The notes: generated by a model from the letters alone, not told the origin. Shown: positions 35,849-46,081, counted from the stretch's first letter. The stretch: DNA of 64,000 nt from Saprospiraceae bacterium (GCA_013214355.1 JABSSL010000001.1:210404-274403); one strand, 5' to 3'. Made by a program: numbers and translations.

Positions 35849-38203
35849 TTACTCATTTCGCAAGCAATCCCTTGGATTCGCATGGGCTGAACGCAAGGCT
35901 TGCGAACTCACCGTCGCCCAGGAAATCAATAATACCAAGACGCCTGCTAAAGCAAAAAACCAAGGATTCAATTCAATATGGTAGGCAAAACCTCTAAGCC
36001 ATCGACTCACCATAAAATAAGCGATCGGTAAGCCAAGAATAATGGAGAAAAGCACCAATCGTGTAAAGTCTCTAGTGAGCAATACAACAATATTGGATAC
36101 GGTTGCGCCTAAGACTTTTCGAATTCCAATCTCCTTCTTTTTGCGTTCGGCCGTGAACATAGCCAAGCCAAATAGTCCTAGACAAGAGATCAAAATAGCA
36201 AAGCCTGCAAAATATCGAGATAGGGAGGCTACCCGTTGTTCTGCCGCATATTGACGAGCATATTGCTCATCTGTAAACTCTACATCAAAGGAGAACCCCG
36301 GATTGAAATCCTCATAAAACTTCTTCAAAGAAGCCAAAGCTTCCCGCTCCTTACCGGCCTCCAATCGAGCCATCATAGCCCAGGTACTTTCCGGAGCTAA
36401 ACGGAAAAACAAGGGCTCTACGACCTCATGCAAAGATTGAAAGTGGAAGTCTTTTACCACACCAATAATTTCCATATCGTATTCGTCCCATAAACGAATC
36501 TTCTGGCCTATTGGATCTTCCATACCCATTACCTTGATCGCCGTTTCATTGAAGATAATCTTGCTGGAATCCGCCCCGAATTCCTCGGAAAAAAATCGTC
36601 CATCCGTTAGTTCCACCCCAATCGTTTCAAGAAGATCATAGTTGATCCGAACGTGCTCGAAAAGGATGCGATCCTCAGGATCCTTGCCCTCCCAATTCAA
36701 GCCACTAGTATTATTTTGGCGCCCTACCAAATCATGGGATATACTAGATATATTCTCAACCCCGGGTATTCGTTTGGCTTCCGACAAGAAGGCCTCCGTT
36801 TGCTCTTCCAAGCGACCATCCATTCCGAAGTAGATCAATTGATCTTTATCATAGCCTAGATTCTGCGTCTGTACGAACTGGATCTGCCTGTAAACTACCA
36901 TTACAGCAACGATCAGAATAATGGACAAAGTGAACTGAAACACCACCAGTCCCCTTCGCGCCCATAACTCGCCAATCGAAGCTTTGATCTCTCCTTTCAG
37001 TACACTGACTGGTCGGAAAGAAGATAGATATAAAGCCGGATAACTCCCCGCTAATAAGCCGCTAAATAAGGTAATACCTAAGAAGGAAAAGATGATAGTT
37101 GGGGAAAAACGCAGACTTAGCATTTTGTCCGTAATCAGATTGAATTGGGGGAGGAATAAAGCCACTAAACCTACTGCTACTAACAAGGAGAAAAGCGCAA
37201 TCAAAATAGACTCTCCCAGATATTGCCGCACCAATGAGCCGCGCATAGCACCAATTGCTTTCTTTACCCCCACTTCTTTAGCTCTTCTAGAAGCCCGAGC
37301 GGTAGAAAGGTTCATAAAATTGATACAGGCAATGATCAGGATGAATACCGCTATGATGGAGAAAAGTCGGACGTAATCGATGCGTCCTCCAGCTTGTTTT
37401 CCATTCTCGTAGCGACCGTAGAGGTACCGTTCCGAGAAAGGTTTCAAGAATAAGGTTACATTGGAGTTTTCAGTGTATTTACCAATAAAGTCAGCAATCT
37501 TTTCGCTTACATCGGCCGCATCTGCACCCTCTACCAAAGTCACGATCGTCTGTGGAGAGTTACTACCCCACTCCCGAAGCCACTCATTTTCCTTTAAATA
37601 CTTCGTATAATTCAGGATAAAATCAAACTGCCGTGAAGAATTAGCTGGAACATCTTTAAAGATACCCGTTACGGCATAAACTTCGTCATGTTCAATTTCG
37701 ATAGATTCTCCCATCGCCTGTTCCCCCGAGCCAAAAAGTAATTTCGCCAGACTTTCGGAAATCACGATGGCATTCATCTCTTTCAAGACATCAGTAGGAG
37801 TACCATGGATCAGATCAAAGCTAAACAGGTGAAAGAAGTCCGGCCCTGCCCAATGACCATATTTTTTGACATTCTGCTCTTTAACGGTCAGCGTATTATT
37901 TATTCGCCAAAGCCAGGTAGCGGCGTGCTCAATTTCAGGAATTTCATCCGCCAGGGTCTCCGCCAATAAGCCAGGAGTGGAAGAAGTGGTCATAATGTCT
38001 TCAGCGTACTGCTGGTGTTCCATGACCTGAAATAGACGTTGATCTTTAGCGTGAAACTTGTCCATCCTCAGTTCGTCTTGTACCCATAATAGGATCAAAA
38101 GCGCACAAGCTAAACCAGTGGACAAACCAATAAGATTAATGAAAAAGGAGCTTTTGTGGCGTTGGAAGTTGCGGAACGCCAGCTTAATGATGTGAGATAG
38201 CAT
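35849..38203 (-). CDS. ABC transporter permease, FtsX/MacB_PCD type
   Basis: 784 aa from ATG 38203 (MLSHIIKLAFRNFQRHKSSFFIN), the usual start of this Bacteroidota family; upstream in-frame codons are less plausible. Two MacB_PCD-plus-FtsX units: a membrane helix near 20-40, a large periplasmic domain, three helices with RASRRAKEVGVKKAIGA at about 290-305, then a second periplasmic domain and a final FtsX unit with ERKKKEIGIRKVLGATVSNIV. These permeases work with a separate LolD/MacB-like ATPase in lipoprotein transport, peptide export or mechanotransmission. No ATPase gene is adjacent. Confidence 0.92.
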   Translation of the reverse strand: MLSHIIKLAFRNFQRHKSSFFINLIGLSTGLACALLILLWVQDELRMDKFHAKDQRLFQVMEHQQYAEDIMTTSSTPGLLAETLADEIPEIEHAATWLWRINNTLTVKEQNVKKYGHWAGPDFFHLFSFDLIHGTPTDVLKEMNAIVISESLAKLLFGSGEQAMGESIEIEHDEVYAVTGIFKDVPANSSRQFDFILNYTKYLKENEWLREWGSNSPQTIVTLVEGADAADVSEKIADFIGKYTENSNVTLFLKPFSERYLYGRYENGKQAGGRIDYVRLFSIIAVFILIIACINFMNLSTARASRRAKEVGVKKAIGAMRGSLVRQYLGESILIALFSLLVAVGLVALFLPQFNLITDKMLSLRFSPTIIFSFLGITLFSGLLAGSYPALYLSSFRPVSVLKGEIKASIGELWARRGLVVFQFTLSIILIVAVMVVYRQIQFVQTQNLGYDKDQLIYFGMDGRLEEQTEAFLSEAKRIPGVENISSISHDLVGRQNNTSGLNWEGKDPEDRILFEHVRINYDLLETIGVELTDGRFFSEEFGADSSKIIFNETAIKVMGMEDPIGQKIRLWDEYDMEIIGVVKDFHFQSLHEVVEPLFFRLAPESTWAMMARLEAGKEREALASLKKFYEDFNPGFSFDVEFTDEQYARQYAAEQRVASLSRYFAGFAILISCLGLFGLAMFTAERKKKEIGIRKVLGATVSNIVVLLTRDFTRLVLFSIILGLPIAYFMVSRWLRGFAYHIELNPWFFALAGVLVLLISWATVSSQALRSAHANPRDCLRNE

Positions 38204-38520
38204 GTGAGTCGGGTTTATACCAAAGAGTATCTTTTTTATCAATGGTTGCAATATTGAAGAGACTATGTCAAATTTTCTGGAAAATCTTGGCCACTAAGTT
38301 ACTCATCCATGGATCCATCTTGCTCAATACCTGACCATGCATTAGTCATCAATAAATTTCCAAGAGATAATGATCTGCTCTTCGGCTGACTTCGGATCAA
38401 TGGCTTTCTGCGCAGCTTGTATGTAAAAGTCGGTCTAAGTTCCGTACCTTATCTTTCTAGTTGGGGCAAACTCCAAATATTTTGTCCCACTAACTACTAC
38501 CTGACCGCAAACCAACACAG
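38204..38520. other. Divergent intergenic region
   Basis: 317 bp between the FtsX-like gene (minus) and the hydrolase gene (plus). A plus-strand TATCTTTC (near 38449) resembles a -7 box but lacks the final G and a well-spaced TTG. I see nothing else definite. Confidence 0.4.
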
Positions 38521-39456
38521 ATGTCTACTAGTACTTTACCGAAAGCCCTGTTGGATTGGGCAGCAGATGGCCAGAATATCCACGTGGGTCCTTTTCAACA
38601 TAAAGTCTTCACCAAGCAGTACGGCGAGACTGAGGCTGCCCCAGCAGAGACACTCTTGCTCATACATGGATTCCCCGAATCTTCCTTTTCCTACCAAGCG
38701 AACGTAGAAGGGCTTTTAGACTTCTTCAAAAGGGTCATTCTTTTCGATTTCTTGGGGTATGGCATGAGCGATAAACCTGTGGATGGCTATACTTATTCCC
38801 TCTTTGAACAGACCGATTGCGCGCTTCAGGTTTGGAAGTATTATGGTGTGAGTGGGGGGCATATACTGGCGCATGATATGGGAGATACAGTCTTAACAGA
38901 ACTGATCGCCAGGAGCGAGTTAGATGTTCTACCCGCCTGGTTTTCTGATGGAATTTTGTCGGCCACTTTCACCAATGGGAATATGGTATTGGAAAAGGCA
39001 AAATTGCGAATTACACAAAAGTGGCTACTAACAAAAAGAGGGGGGCCTATTCTTGGAAAGCTTCTGAATTTCCCCATGTTTCGACAACAGGTAAAGAGTG
39101 CCAGTAGCAGTGCAGGCATGAGTGAAGAAGCGATTCAGTTGATGTGGACAGCCATCGGCCACAATGAAGGTCGAAGGCTATTTCATGTAATCATTCGATA
39201 CTTGAATGATCGCAAACGCTTTCAAAACCACCGTTGGCTACCTCCTCTTCAGCATACTAAGATTCCGCTACAGATATGCTGGGGTGATCAGGATGTAGTA
39301 GCCCCACTAGCGGTTGCTTACCATCTACGGGATCTGGTAATGCCGCAGGCTAAGTTTAGTCTCATCAAAGGAGTTGGGCATTTTGCTCAGATAGAAGCCC
39401 CCGAAAAATGGTTAGAAACCGTCAGTCCTTTCTGGGAAGAATTAAAATCCACCTAA
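38521..39456 (+). CDS. Alpha/beta hydrolase, MEST/haloalkane-dehalogenase-like
   Basis: 311 aa, cytoplasmic. Oxyanion loop LIHGFPESSFSY, RVILFDFLGYGMSDKP, and a nucleophile elbow HDMGDT with D119 in place of serine, as in haloalkane dehalogenases, epoxide hydrolases and the MEST/PEG1 group (HDYGD). The C-terminal catalytic His is in GVGHFAQIEAPEKW, and a candidate acid is in CWGDQDVVAP. The aspartate nucleophile predicts dehalogenase- or epoxide-hydrolase-like chemistry, but MEST-type proteins have no proven reaction. Confidence 0.87.
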   Translation: MSTSTLPKALLDWAADGQNIHVGPFQHKVFTKQYGETEAAPAETLLLIHGFPESSFSYQANVEGLLDFFKRVILFDFLGYGMSDKPVDGYTYSLFEQTDCALQVWKYYGVSGGHILAHDMGDTVLTELIARSELDVLPAWFSDGILSATFTNGNMVLEKAKLRITQKWLLTKRGGPILGKLLNFPMFRQQVKSASSSAGMSEEAIQLMWTAIGHNEGRRLFHVIIRYLNDRKRFQNHRWLPPLQHTKIPLQICWGDQDVVAPLAVAYHLRDLVMPQAKFSLIKGVGHFAQIEAPEKWLETVSPFWEELKST

Positions 39457-39462
39457 TTGACC

Positions 39463-39574
39463 CAAGTTGCAGTGCGTGGGTGCAAAAAAGGAAGATTTTG
39501 CAAACGCAGCCAAGAGCTTGGTTTTGCCGCAAATAGCTGATGCATTTGGGCGCTCTGGAATGAATCGCAACTTG
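39463..39574. repeat. Small inverted-repeat-bounded segment (weak)
   Basis: CAAGTTGC (39463-39470) and GCAACTTG (39567-39574) bound 112 bp filling the gap between the hydrolase and TfoX-N genes. Inner structure includes CCAAGAGCTTGG. Eight-bp arms can occur by chance. Confidence 0.25.
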
Positions 39575-39589
39575 CAATAATTAATAACT

Positions 39590-39949
39590 ATGGCATATAG
39601 TGAACTACTAGCCGATCGTCTACGGCAAATCCTAATAGACAAAGACATCGATTTTTTGGAGAAGAAGATGATGGGCGGGCTTTGTTTTATGGTCGATGAC
39701 AAAATGTGTCTAGGAGTGGTCAAAGAAGAGATGATGGCCCGCATTGGACCTGAAGCTCAGGAAAATGCCCTTGAAAAATCGGGTATTAGAGCGATGGACT
39801 TCACCGGTAGACCCATGAAAGGCTATGTTTTCGTGGAACCCGAAGGTTTGGATGTAGACGATGACCTCTCCAATTGGGTACAGGCTTGCCTCGATTTCAA
39901 TCCGCTAGCTAAGGCTAGCAAGAAAAGAAAGAAGAAATCAACTAAATAG
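39590..39949 (+). CDS. TfoX/Sxy N-terminal domain protein
   Basis: 119 aa. The TfoX-N fold (PF04993) is seen in the spacing of LADRLRQIL, KKMMGGLCFMVDDKMCLGVVKEEMMARIGPE, MDFTGRPMKGYVFV and LSNWVQACLDFN. A basic tail (KASKKRKKKSTK) may bind nucleic acid. Stand-alone TfoX-N proteins are common; full TfoX/Sxy activates competence genes in gammaproteobacteria, but that role should not be transferred here. Confidence 0.9.
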   Translation: MAYSELLADRLRQILIDKDIDFLEKKMMGGLCFMVDDKMCLGVVKEEMMARIGPEAQENALEKSGIRAMDFTGRPMKGYVFVEPEGLDVDDDLSNWVQACLDFNPLAKASKKRKKKSTK

Positions 39950-39976
39950 CTGTCTTTCTTTCATCTTGCTAGTCTC

Positions 39977-40138
39977 AGTACTTTGTCACATAAGTTATTT
40001 GGGATTATGGGGAGCAGATTTTAAGTAAGCCCAAGGCTCGAGGAGGGAATATAGCCTTAGCTACATGACCGACGAGTAACGCAGGACTTACTAGAATGAT
40101 GCCGCCAGAAACCAGAGAAAGTTATGTTACAAAGTACT
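39977..40138. mobile_element. 162-bp MITE-like element with 17-bp terminal inverted repeats
   Basis: Left end AGTACTTTGTCACATAA (39977-39993); right end TTATGTTACAAAGTACT (40122-40138). The arms match at 16 of 17 positions. Inside are AAGGCT/AGCCTT and AGTAAG/CTTACT stem pairs, giving an extended folded structure. No coding capacity and no clear target duplication. It sits between convergent tfoX-N and secreted-protein genes. Confidence 0.5.
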
Positions 40139-40180
40139 CAGTTGATCTATCTACAGCTAATCCAAAGTCAGTTGTTGCTT

Positions 40181-42973
40181 CTAGTATACCGTCAATTTCC
40201 CCTGTAATAAGTGCCCCTCTTCCAAGCGCAGCGAATAGATGTATAAGCCCGCCGGAAGATGTGCACTTTCCATAACAAACTGAATGTTTTCATAGCCCTG
40301 TTGACGCACTAATCGCCCCGATAGATCAAAGAGTTGCATGTGAACAGCCTGCTGTGGCACACCCCGAATATGAAAATGTGCCTGACTTTGAACTGGTTGT
40401 GGAAAAATAGATACCGACACCTCTGGAGCAATGACAGTCTCCGTATCTGTGGGTAGATTCTTAAATAGATCACTCACCTGGTGTCGAGTGGTATTGGTGA
40501 AAATGGGGGGATTAAAGTCAAAATAGATCGCCGCTGTATTCTCAATGAGGGTTCCAAGCGGTAAATCTGTTTGCTGATCGATAGTAAAGGTCACGAAGCC
40601 TTGAGAGGCGGTGAGATTCGTGGTGCTATCGGGTAAGTCAATATCTTCAAATGTGAAACTGAGATTTCTTCCTTCTGTTATCCCCCAGGTATAAGGATGA
40701 CTACTCGCCCCCGGACGGATACTTTTGATGTCTAGCACTTTGGCGATACGATCCTTAATGACCACCTTATAAGCCGTATCAGTACCTGTATTTTGAAAGC
40801 GTATTTTATACGCTAGCTGAGTATTAGGAAATATCAATTTCTCATCCCCCCAGCCACTGGGACTTGCCTGCTTATCGTTGGGATCATAGGAGTCTATGTT
40901 TTCTAAACAGTGAACATCCCTAGAAGGACGAGCATCATCATGAGGCAGTTGTACAGCCAAAGCAGTAGGGCCGCCTCCACAATTCAAGACACTTACATTG
41001 GGATACAGGCTTCCAAATCCTCCTGGAGATTGCTCGGCAATCAGTGTATATTGCGCCCCCATTCCAACGATTGTGTCAAATAACAACTTCCCTCGATCTA
41101 ATTGAAAGGTCTTTTCAAATAAAATGATCTGATCTTCGATCACAATGTAGGTCAAAGGTGAGGCCATATTCCCTACTCCAACATTGGCAATCCTAAAGAA
41201 GATGGAATCAGATCGACAAAACCCTTCTACCTCAATCTCGGCTCCATCCCAGCTTTGATTCGGTTGCAAGCAGGTCGAATCCGGATAGCTGTTGGCTTCT
41301 ACACAGTGTACTTGTCCCAATGGGATGGAGGAGTCACACGATAAGGTGGTGAAAACACGGAAAGTTCCGCATTCTCCGATCTCAAGGCTTCCAATCTGAA
41401 ATCGATACACAATTTCCTCCATCAAGGTATAGCTTAGATCGGCTGAATCCAGGATCAAATCGGGGTCTAAGGTGAGATCAATGTAGGCATTGGTAGCGAG
41501 CGCCGTGCCTGTATTGCAGTAATCGACTTCATAGGTGCTTGGAAAACAGCGTCGAAGCCGATTACTAACAATCGAAACATCAATTATCGGACAAGAAACC
41601 ATTGCCTCTTGTGGTAAATCTAGGGTCTGTGTATCCCCTTCCGTTCCAAAGCTCAAGATGCGGCTATCAGAGCAAACGATACCCCAATACGGATTTAAGG
41701 TGAGGGCTGAAATTTCAAAAACACCCCCTGGTAAATCGATGTGGTAGTTGCCATCCTCATCCGTCACGCCATAAAAAGTCCCTGGCGCACCCGCCGCTTG
41801 AACCACCCAGCTAGGTAAACTTAGATCTCCTTCTGAAGCGGTACAGTCTTCATTCACATCATGAAACACTTGACCTTGCACTCGATTGGGGAAGATATTG
41901 CCATGTCGATCCGTCTTTACAACATAGCCCATATCATCGCTTCCTCCACACAGGAGGAATCCCCCATCTGCTGTGCTCCGCACTTCACCAAAGTACTCAT
42001 TAGCAGGTCCTGAACTGGATACCCGACCATAGGCACGAGACCAAACTGTTTCGCCATTTTCATCAAGCTTGTGTAGAAATATATCTGAATCCGTTTGACC
42101 TTGTTCGCTATCCCAGAGATAACCTGCCAGAGCATAAGTGCCATCTAGCGTGGCAGCTCCATCTGCAGAACCCCAAACGACAAAGCGATCAATATCATTA
42201 CTGGCAATTACCTCCCCCTCTTCGCTGATTTGGGTGAAGTGGATAGACTGATCCGTAGTCACAGATAAAGTGGTGAGTATTCCATTAGGCCCGGAAATAA
42301 TTTCTACGGGTATCATATTCAAAGCTTGATTAAAGGCATAAGAATCTTCCACCTCTCCATCCAGATCTAGTACTACCAGATCACTGTGAAAGTTTAAACT
42401 ACCAATGATAACTCTTCCATCTGGCAGAGCGTGCACGGTACCCAAGGGAAGGCCTCCTGCATATTCTTTGCTATAAATAATATCCCCATCTGCCGTCAGT
42501 TTCCTTATCACACTTCTACCGTCAGAAGAAGCACCTCCGGTGATCACCAGTTTATTATCCGGTGTCCGGATAATATCTTGGCCTTTTAGGTCATAATCAT
42601 CATCGTATTGCCTATCCCACAGGATGTCACCCTTAAAGGTCAGTTTGGTCAAAAAGAAAGAACCCGTAATATCATTGGCAGGTCCCGACGTATTGATACC
42701 CATCACGATGAATTCATCGTCTGACCATTGGCAAATACCGTAGCCAATTCGCCCTTCCAATCCAACTTTCCATTCTATCTCTCCATCCGCATCCAAACGA
42801 AAAGCAACGGCTTGCCCCAATTCCGTATCAATCCCTGTACCCACATAAAATCCATCCGGATGTTCCAGGATATCTTCAACCCCTCCTCTAAATGGGGTGA
42901 TCTCCCAAGCTTGGGCAGGAAGGAGTGAAGTACAAGCTAGACAACACAAGAGGAAAAGTAACTGATTCTTCAT
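40181..42973 (-). CDS. Large secreted protein with T9SS C-terminal sorting domain
   Basis: 930 aa from ATG 42973 (signal peptide MKNQLLFLLCCLACTSLLPA); the frame extends further, but that part covers the promoter. Order: a repetitive beta-propeller-like region (about 25-360, recurrent DGEIEWKVGLEG / DGDILWDRQYDDD / NGETVWSRAYGR motifs); an SdrD/CarboxypepD-like beta domain (about 370-440, GQVFHDVNEDCTASEGD); a region of CARDB/DUF11-like strands; the DUF7619-type domain (SYDPNDKQASPSGWG... to AAIYFDFNPPIFTNTT, about 705-830); and a type A T9SS sorting domain (last 80 residues, VSIFPQPVQSQAHFHI ... LPAGLYIYSLRLEEGH). Exported across the outer membrane by T9SS; function probably adhesive or structural. 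Confidence 0.9.
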   Translation of the reverse strand: MKNQLLFLLCCLACTSLLPAQAWEITPFRGGVEDILEHPDGFYVGTGIDTELGQAVAFRLDADGEIEWKVGLEGRIGYGICQWSDDEFIVMGINTSGPANDITGSFFLTKLTFKGDILWDRQYDDDYDLKGQDIIRTPDNKLVITGGASSDGRSVIRKLTADGDIIYSKEYAGGLPLGTVHALPDGRVIIGSLNFHSDLVVLDLDGEVEDSYAFNQALNMIPVEIISGPNGILTTLSVTTDQSIHFTQISEEGEVIASNDIDRFVVWGSADGAATLDGTYALAGYLWDSEQGQTDSDIFLHKLDENGETVWSRAYGRVSSSGPANEYFGEVRSTADGGFLLCGGSDDMGYVVKTDRHGNIFPNRVQGQVFHDVNEDCTASEGDLSLPSWVVQAAGAPGTFYGVTDEDGNYHIDLPGGVFEISALTLNPYWGIVCSDSRILSFGTEGDTQTLDLPQEAMVSCPIIDVSIVSNRLRRCFPSTYEVDYCNTGTALATNAYIDLTLDPDLILDSADLSYTLMEEIVYRFQIGSLEIGECGTFRVFTTLSCDSSIPLGQVHCVEANSYPDSTCLQPNQSWDGAEIEVEGFCRSDSIFFRIANVGVGNMASPLTYIVIEDQIILFEKTFQLDRGKLLFDTIVGMGAQYTLIAEQSPGGFGSLYPNVSVLNCGGGPTALAVQLPHDDARPSRDVHCLENIDSYDPNDKQASPSGWGDEKLIFPNTQLAYKIRFQNTGTDTAYKVVIKDRIAKVLDIKSIRPGASSHPYTWGITEGRNLSFTFEDIDLPDSTTNLTASQGFVTFTIDQQTDLPLGTLIENTAAIYFDFNPPIFTNTTRHQVSDLFKNLPTDTETVIAPEVSVSIFPQPVQSQAHFHIRGVPQQAVHMQLFDLSGRLVRQQGYENIQFVMESAHLPAGLYIYSLRLEEGHLLQGKLTVY

Positions 42974-43011
42974 AGATACATTAATTCTGAGATGCAATAT
43001 CTGAACGGCTA

Positions 43012-43042
43012 GCAAGGTATAGCTGACAGGAAGGAGAATCAA
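43012..43042 (-). promoter_or_regulatory. Promoter of the large T9SS protein gene
   Basis: On the minus strand TTG (43042-43040), 20 nt, TACCTTGC (43019-43012): near-consensus -7 at ideal spacing. It lies inside the apparent 5' extension of the frame, fixing the start at 42973. Confidence 0.6.
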
Positions 43043-43143
43043 TAACAATTGTATTTATTTGCCAAGATTTCATTTAAATTTTTCTATTATATTATACTGT
43101 TTTAAAAGTATTTATATATAAATTTTGCCTAGTTTTAAATTAA

Positions 43144-44556
43144 ATGCAGAATAGCCAGTTAATCGAGCTTTTAGCCACTTTTAGGAGAAAGGAGTGGATC
43201 GAAGCTACTAAGTTTGTAAAATCTCCTTTTCACAATAGTCGAAGCGATGTGTTACCGTTGCTGATCTATCTCAAGAAGATGCTTCCTCGAGGACTGACCG
43301 AAAAACTGGATAAAGAGCTAGTATTTACCGCGCTCTATCCGGGAGAAAGCTACGACGAAAAGAAGATCAGGTACCTCATGTCCTTTCTTTACCAACTGAT
43401 GCAAGATTATCTAGCTTATGTACAGTGGAAGGAAGATAATCTCCAAGTACAAAACGACCTTCTCCATGGACTGAGATTGCGAGGCCTTCAGCGATCCTTT
43501 AGCACTACCAGCAATAGATTAGAAAAAGACTTGCGGGAACATCCGCTCAGAAATCCGGCCTACCACCTCCAGCAAAGTAGGTTTCACGAAGAAATGTACC
43601 GTTATTCCACTTTGAGAACACGGCAAAAGAGCACTGGATTTCAGGCCTGGACACAACACAGCCATCTCTACTTCATGCTCCAGCAACTTCGACAAGCTTG
43701 TGTCGCCATATCTCATCAAACGGTACTCAAGGATACCTACCGGCTTCCCTTCCTCTCAGCGGTGCTTCGTGAAATTGAAGCTGGCGATTATGAAGAACAT
43801 CGAGAACTAATGCTTTTCTACTATTTGTATCAAAGTTTGGAGGGGGGAAGTCAAAATGACCCTTTCCCTCAACTTCAGGCCTTGATCGTCGAAACCGGCC
43901 CTCTTTTCCCCAAAACTGAACTCAAGTCTATCTATTTGTTTGCACTAAATCATTGTATCCAACAGCTGAATCAAGGACGAAGAAATTATCTACAATATGC
44001 CTTCCAGCTCTACCAGCAAGGCTTGGAAGCGGATATCTTCCTGGAAAATGGTTATTTATCTCGCTTTACCTACAACAATATAGCATTGGCGGGGATGGGC
44101 CTAAAAGCCTTTGACTGGACAGAGCAGTTCCTGCGGAATTATCAAAATCACATCGAGGAACAATATCGCCTCAGTACCTACAACTTTAACTTGGCTACCC
44201 TTTACTATCGCAAAGGAGAATTCCTACAAGCAATGACGCTGCTTCGAGCAACAGAATTCAAGGATGTCTTACACGGACTTGAAGGGAGAAAGATGCTGTT
44301 GGTTATTTACTACGAAAGAGAAGAAATTTCGGCTTTACAGTCGCTCCTAGATAGTTTCAAAAGTCTTTTGTACCGCCAAAAACGCATTGGGTATCACAAA
44401 GAAAACTATCTTAACCTGATTCGATTTACACAGCAATTACTGAATTATACCAGCACAGATCAGGCAGGTTTGGGAAAGTTGAGCAAAGCCATTAAGCAAG
44501 CAGATAAGGTGGCAGAGCGAGAATGGCTATTAGAAAAAGTAGCCTCCTTCCAATAG
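43144..44556 (+). CDS. Alpha-helical repeat protein, unknown function
   Basis: 470 aa, no signal peptide or membrane helix, almost entirely helical. The N-terminal 40 residues (LIELLATFRRKEWIEATKFVKSPFHNS) and the later paired helices with large aromatic residues (YNNIALAGMGLKAFDWTEQFLRNY, YNFNLATLYYRKGEFLQAMTLLR) are TPR-like. I do not recognise a named family; I believe similar proteins occur in other Saprospiria. Likely a cytoplasmic scaffold. The gene is preceded by a very AT-rich tract (43050-43140), so promoter strength may be high. Convergent with guaB. Confidence 0.75.
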   Translation: MQNSQLIELLATFRRKEWIEATKFVKSPFHNSRSDVLPLLIYLKKMLPRGLTEKLDKELVFTALYPGESYDEKKIRYLMSFLYQLMQDYLAYVQWKEDNLQVQNDLLHGLRLRGLQRSFSTTSNRLEKDLREHPLRNPAYHLQQSRFHEEMYRYSTLRTRQKSTGFQAWTQHSHLYFMLQQLRQACVAISHQTVLKDTYRLPFLSAVLREIEAGDYEEHRELMLFYYLYQSLEGGSQNDPFPQLQALIVETGPLFPKTELKSIYLFALNHCIQQLNQGRRNYLQYAFQLYQQGLEADIFLENGYLSRFTYNNIALAGMGLKAFDWTEQFLRNYQNHIEEQYRLSTYNFNLATLYYRKGEFLQAMTLLRATEFKDVLHGLEGRKMLLVIYYEREEISALQSLLDSFKSLLYRQKRIGYHKENYLNLIRFTQQLLNYTSTDQAGLGKLSKAIKQADKVAEREWLLEKVASFQ

Positions 44557-44589
44557 CTTTTCTCGCTCTACTTATGTCACGATCACGCC

Positions 44590-44609
44590 TAGTCGTTTAT
44601 CGACGACTA
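44590..44609 (-). terminator. Small stem-loop overlapping the guaB stop codon
   Basis: TAGTCG/CGACTA, 6 bp with an 8-nt loop, spanning the TAA stop. No U-tract; weak. Confidence 0.3.
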
Positions 44610-46063
44610 TAGTTTGGCGCTTCTTTAGTAATTGTTATGTTATGCGGATGACTTTCTTGGAAGCCTGCTCCAGTGATCTTAACGAAACTAGATTCCTGCA
44701 GTTTTTCCACATTAGCTGCACCACAGTACCCCATTCCTGCTCTCAGACCACCCAAGTATTGAATCATCACCTCAGCCAGTGTCCCTTTATAAGGTACTCT
44801 TCCTTCGATCCCTTCCGGAACTAACTTCTTGATATCATCCTCTACATCCTGGAAGTAGCGATCCTTTGAGCCTTGTTTCATGGCGCCCAAAGATCCCATT
44901 CCACGATAGATTTTGAATTTACGTCCTTCGTAAATCACGGTTTCTCCCGGAGCCTCTTCCACACCAGCGAATAAGCTACCCGCCATAATGGTATTAGCGC
45001 CAGCTGCTAAGGCTTTGACAATATCCCCAGAATACCGAATACCACCATCTCCAATAATAGGTACCCCAGTCCCTTCTAATCCTTTAGCAGCCTGCATAAT
45101 GGCTGAAAGCTGCGGTACACCTACCCCAGCTACTACTCGCGTGGTACAGATACTACCTGGGCCCACACCTACCTTCACACCATCAGCTCCAGCGTCCGCT
45201 AAGGCTTTGGCTCCCGCCGCTGAGGCCACATTCCCACCAACTACTTGAAGATGTGGAAACTCACCCTTAACTGCTGCCACGGCCTCCAAAACACCACGAG
45301 AGTGACCATGTGCCGTGTCTACACAGATGGCATCTACATCAACATTGACGAGGGCTTGCACACGTTCCAGCATATCAGCCGTCACGCCCACTGCAGCTCC
45401 CACTACCAATCTTCCTAAAGAGTCCTTACAGGAGTTTGGGTAGTCCTGAACTTTCATAATATCCTTGTAGGTGATGAGCCCCACTAGAGTTTGATTATCA
45501 TCAACCACTGGTAGCTTTTCAATCTTATGCCGTTGGAGGATATCACGAGCTTGTTCAAGCGTGGTACCAACAGGTGCGGTAATTAGGTTTTTCGTCGTCA
45601 TCAAGTCCTTGATTGAGCGACTTTCATTCTTCTCAAACCGTAGGTCACGATTCGTTAGGATACCTATCAACTTATTATGGCCATTCACTATTGGAATTCC
45701 ACCAATCTTGAAGCGACGCATTAAGGCCTGTGCATCACCAACTTTGGCGTGCTCCTTCAAGGTGACGGGATCAACGATCATTCCACTCTCTGATCTTTTC
45801 ACACTTCGTACTTGCTCTGCCTGCTCATCGATGGTCATATTCTTGTGAATAATTCCAATTCCACCTTGGCGAGCAATCGCAATCGCAAGGACATTCTCAG
45901 TGACAGTATCCATGGCAGCGGATACAATCGGTGCATTCAGTCTTAATCCTTTCGTAAATTGTGTGGATACACTAACTTCTCTCGGGAGGACTTCGGAGTA
46001 AGCGGGGACTAATAATACGTCATCAAAGGTAAGCGCTTCCCCTAAAACTTTGTCGAGTTGCAT
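44597..46063 (-). CDS. guaB: Inosine-5'-monophosphate dehydrogenase
   Basis: 488 aa from ATG 46063 ([24 protein letters not shown]). ATG 46078 and the upstream extension lie at or before the predicted transcription start. The enzyme oxidises IMP to XMP with NAD+, the first committed step of GMP synthesis. TIM barrel interrupted by a CBS pair (about 90-205); catalytic loop [13 protein letters not shown] with C306; the flap region follows ([14 protein letters not shown]). Full length for the bacterial enzyme. Divergent from tadA. Confidence 0.97.
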   Translation of the reverse strand: MQLDKVLGEALTFDDVLLVPAYSEVLPREVSVSTQFTKGLRLNAPIVSAAMDTVTENVLAIAIARQGGIGIIHKNMTIDEQAEQVRSVKRSESGMIVDPVTLKEHAKVGDAQALMRRFKIGGIPIVNGHNKLIGILTNRDLRFEKNESRSIKDLMTTKNLITAPVGTTLEQARDILQRHKIEKLPVVDDNQTLVGLITYKDIMKVQDYPNSCKDSLGRLVVGAAVGVTADMLERVQALVNVDVDAICVDTAHGHSRGVLEAVAAVKGEFPHLQVVGGNVASAAGAKALADAGADGVKVGVGPGSICTTRVVAGVGVPQLSAIMQAAKGLEGTGVPIIGDGGIRYSGDIVKALAAGANTIMAGSLFAGVEEAPGETVIYEGRKFKIYRGMGSLGAMKQGSKDRYFQDVEDDIKKLVPEGIEGRVPYKGTLAEVMIQYLGGLRAGMGYCGAANVEKLQESSFVKITGAGFQESHPHNITITKEAPNYSRR

Positions 46064-46081
46064 TTTCTGTCGTTCCATGCG

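Noticed and set aside
39442-39744. Minus-strand 100-codon frame
   Set aside because: It runs antisense through the tfoX-N gene start and has no homology or start-site support.
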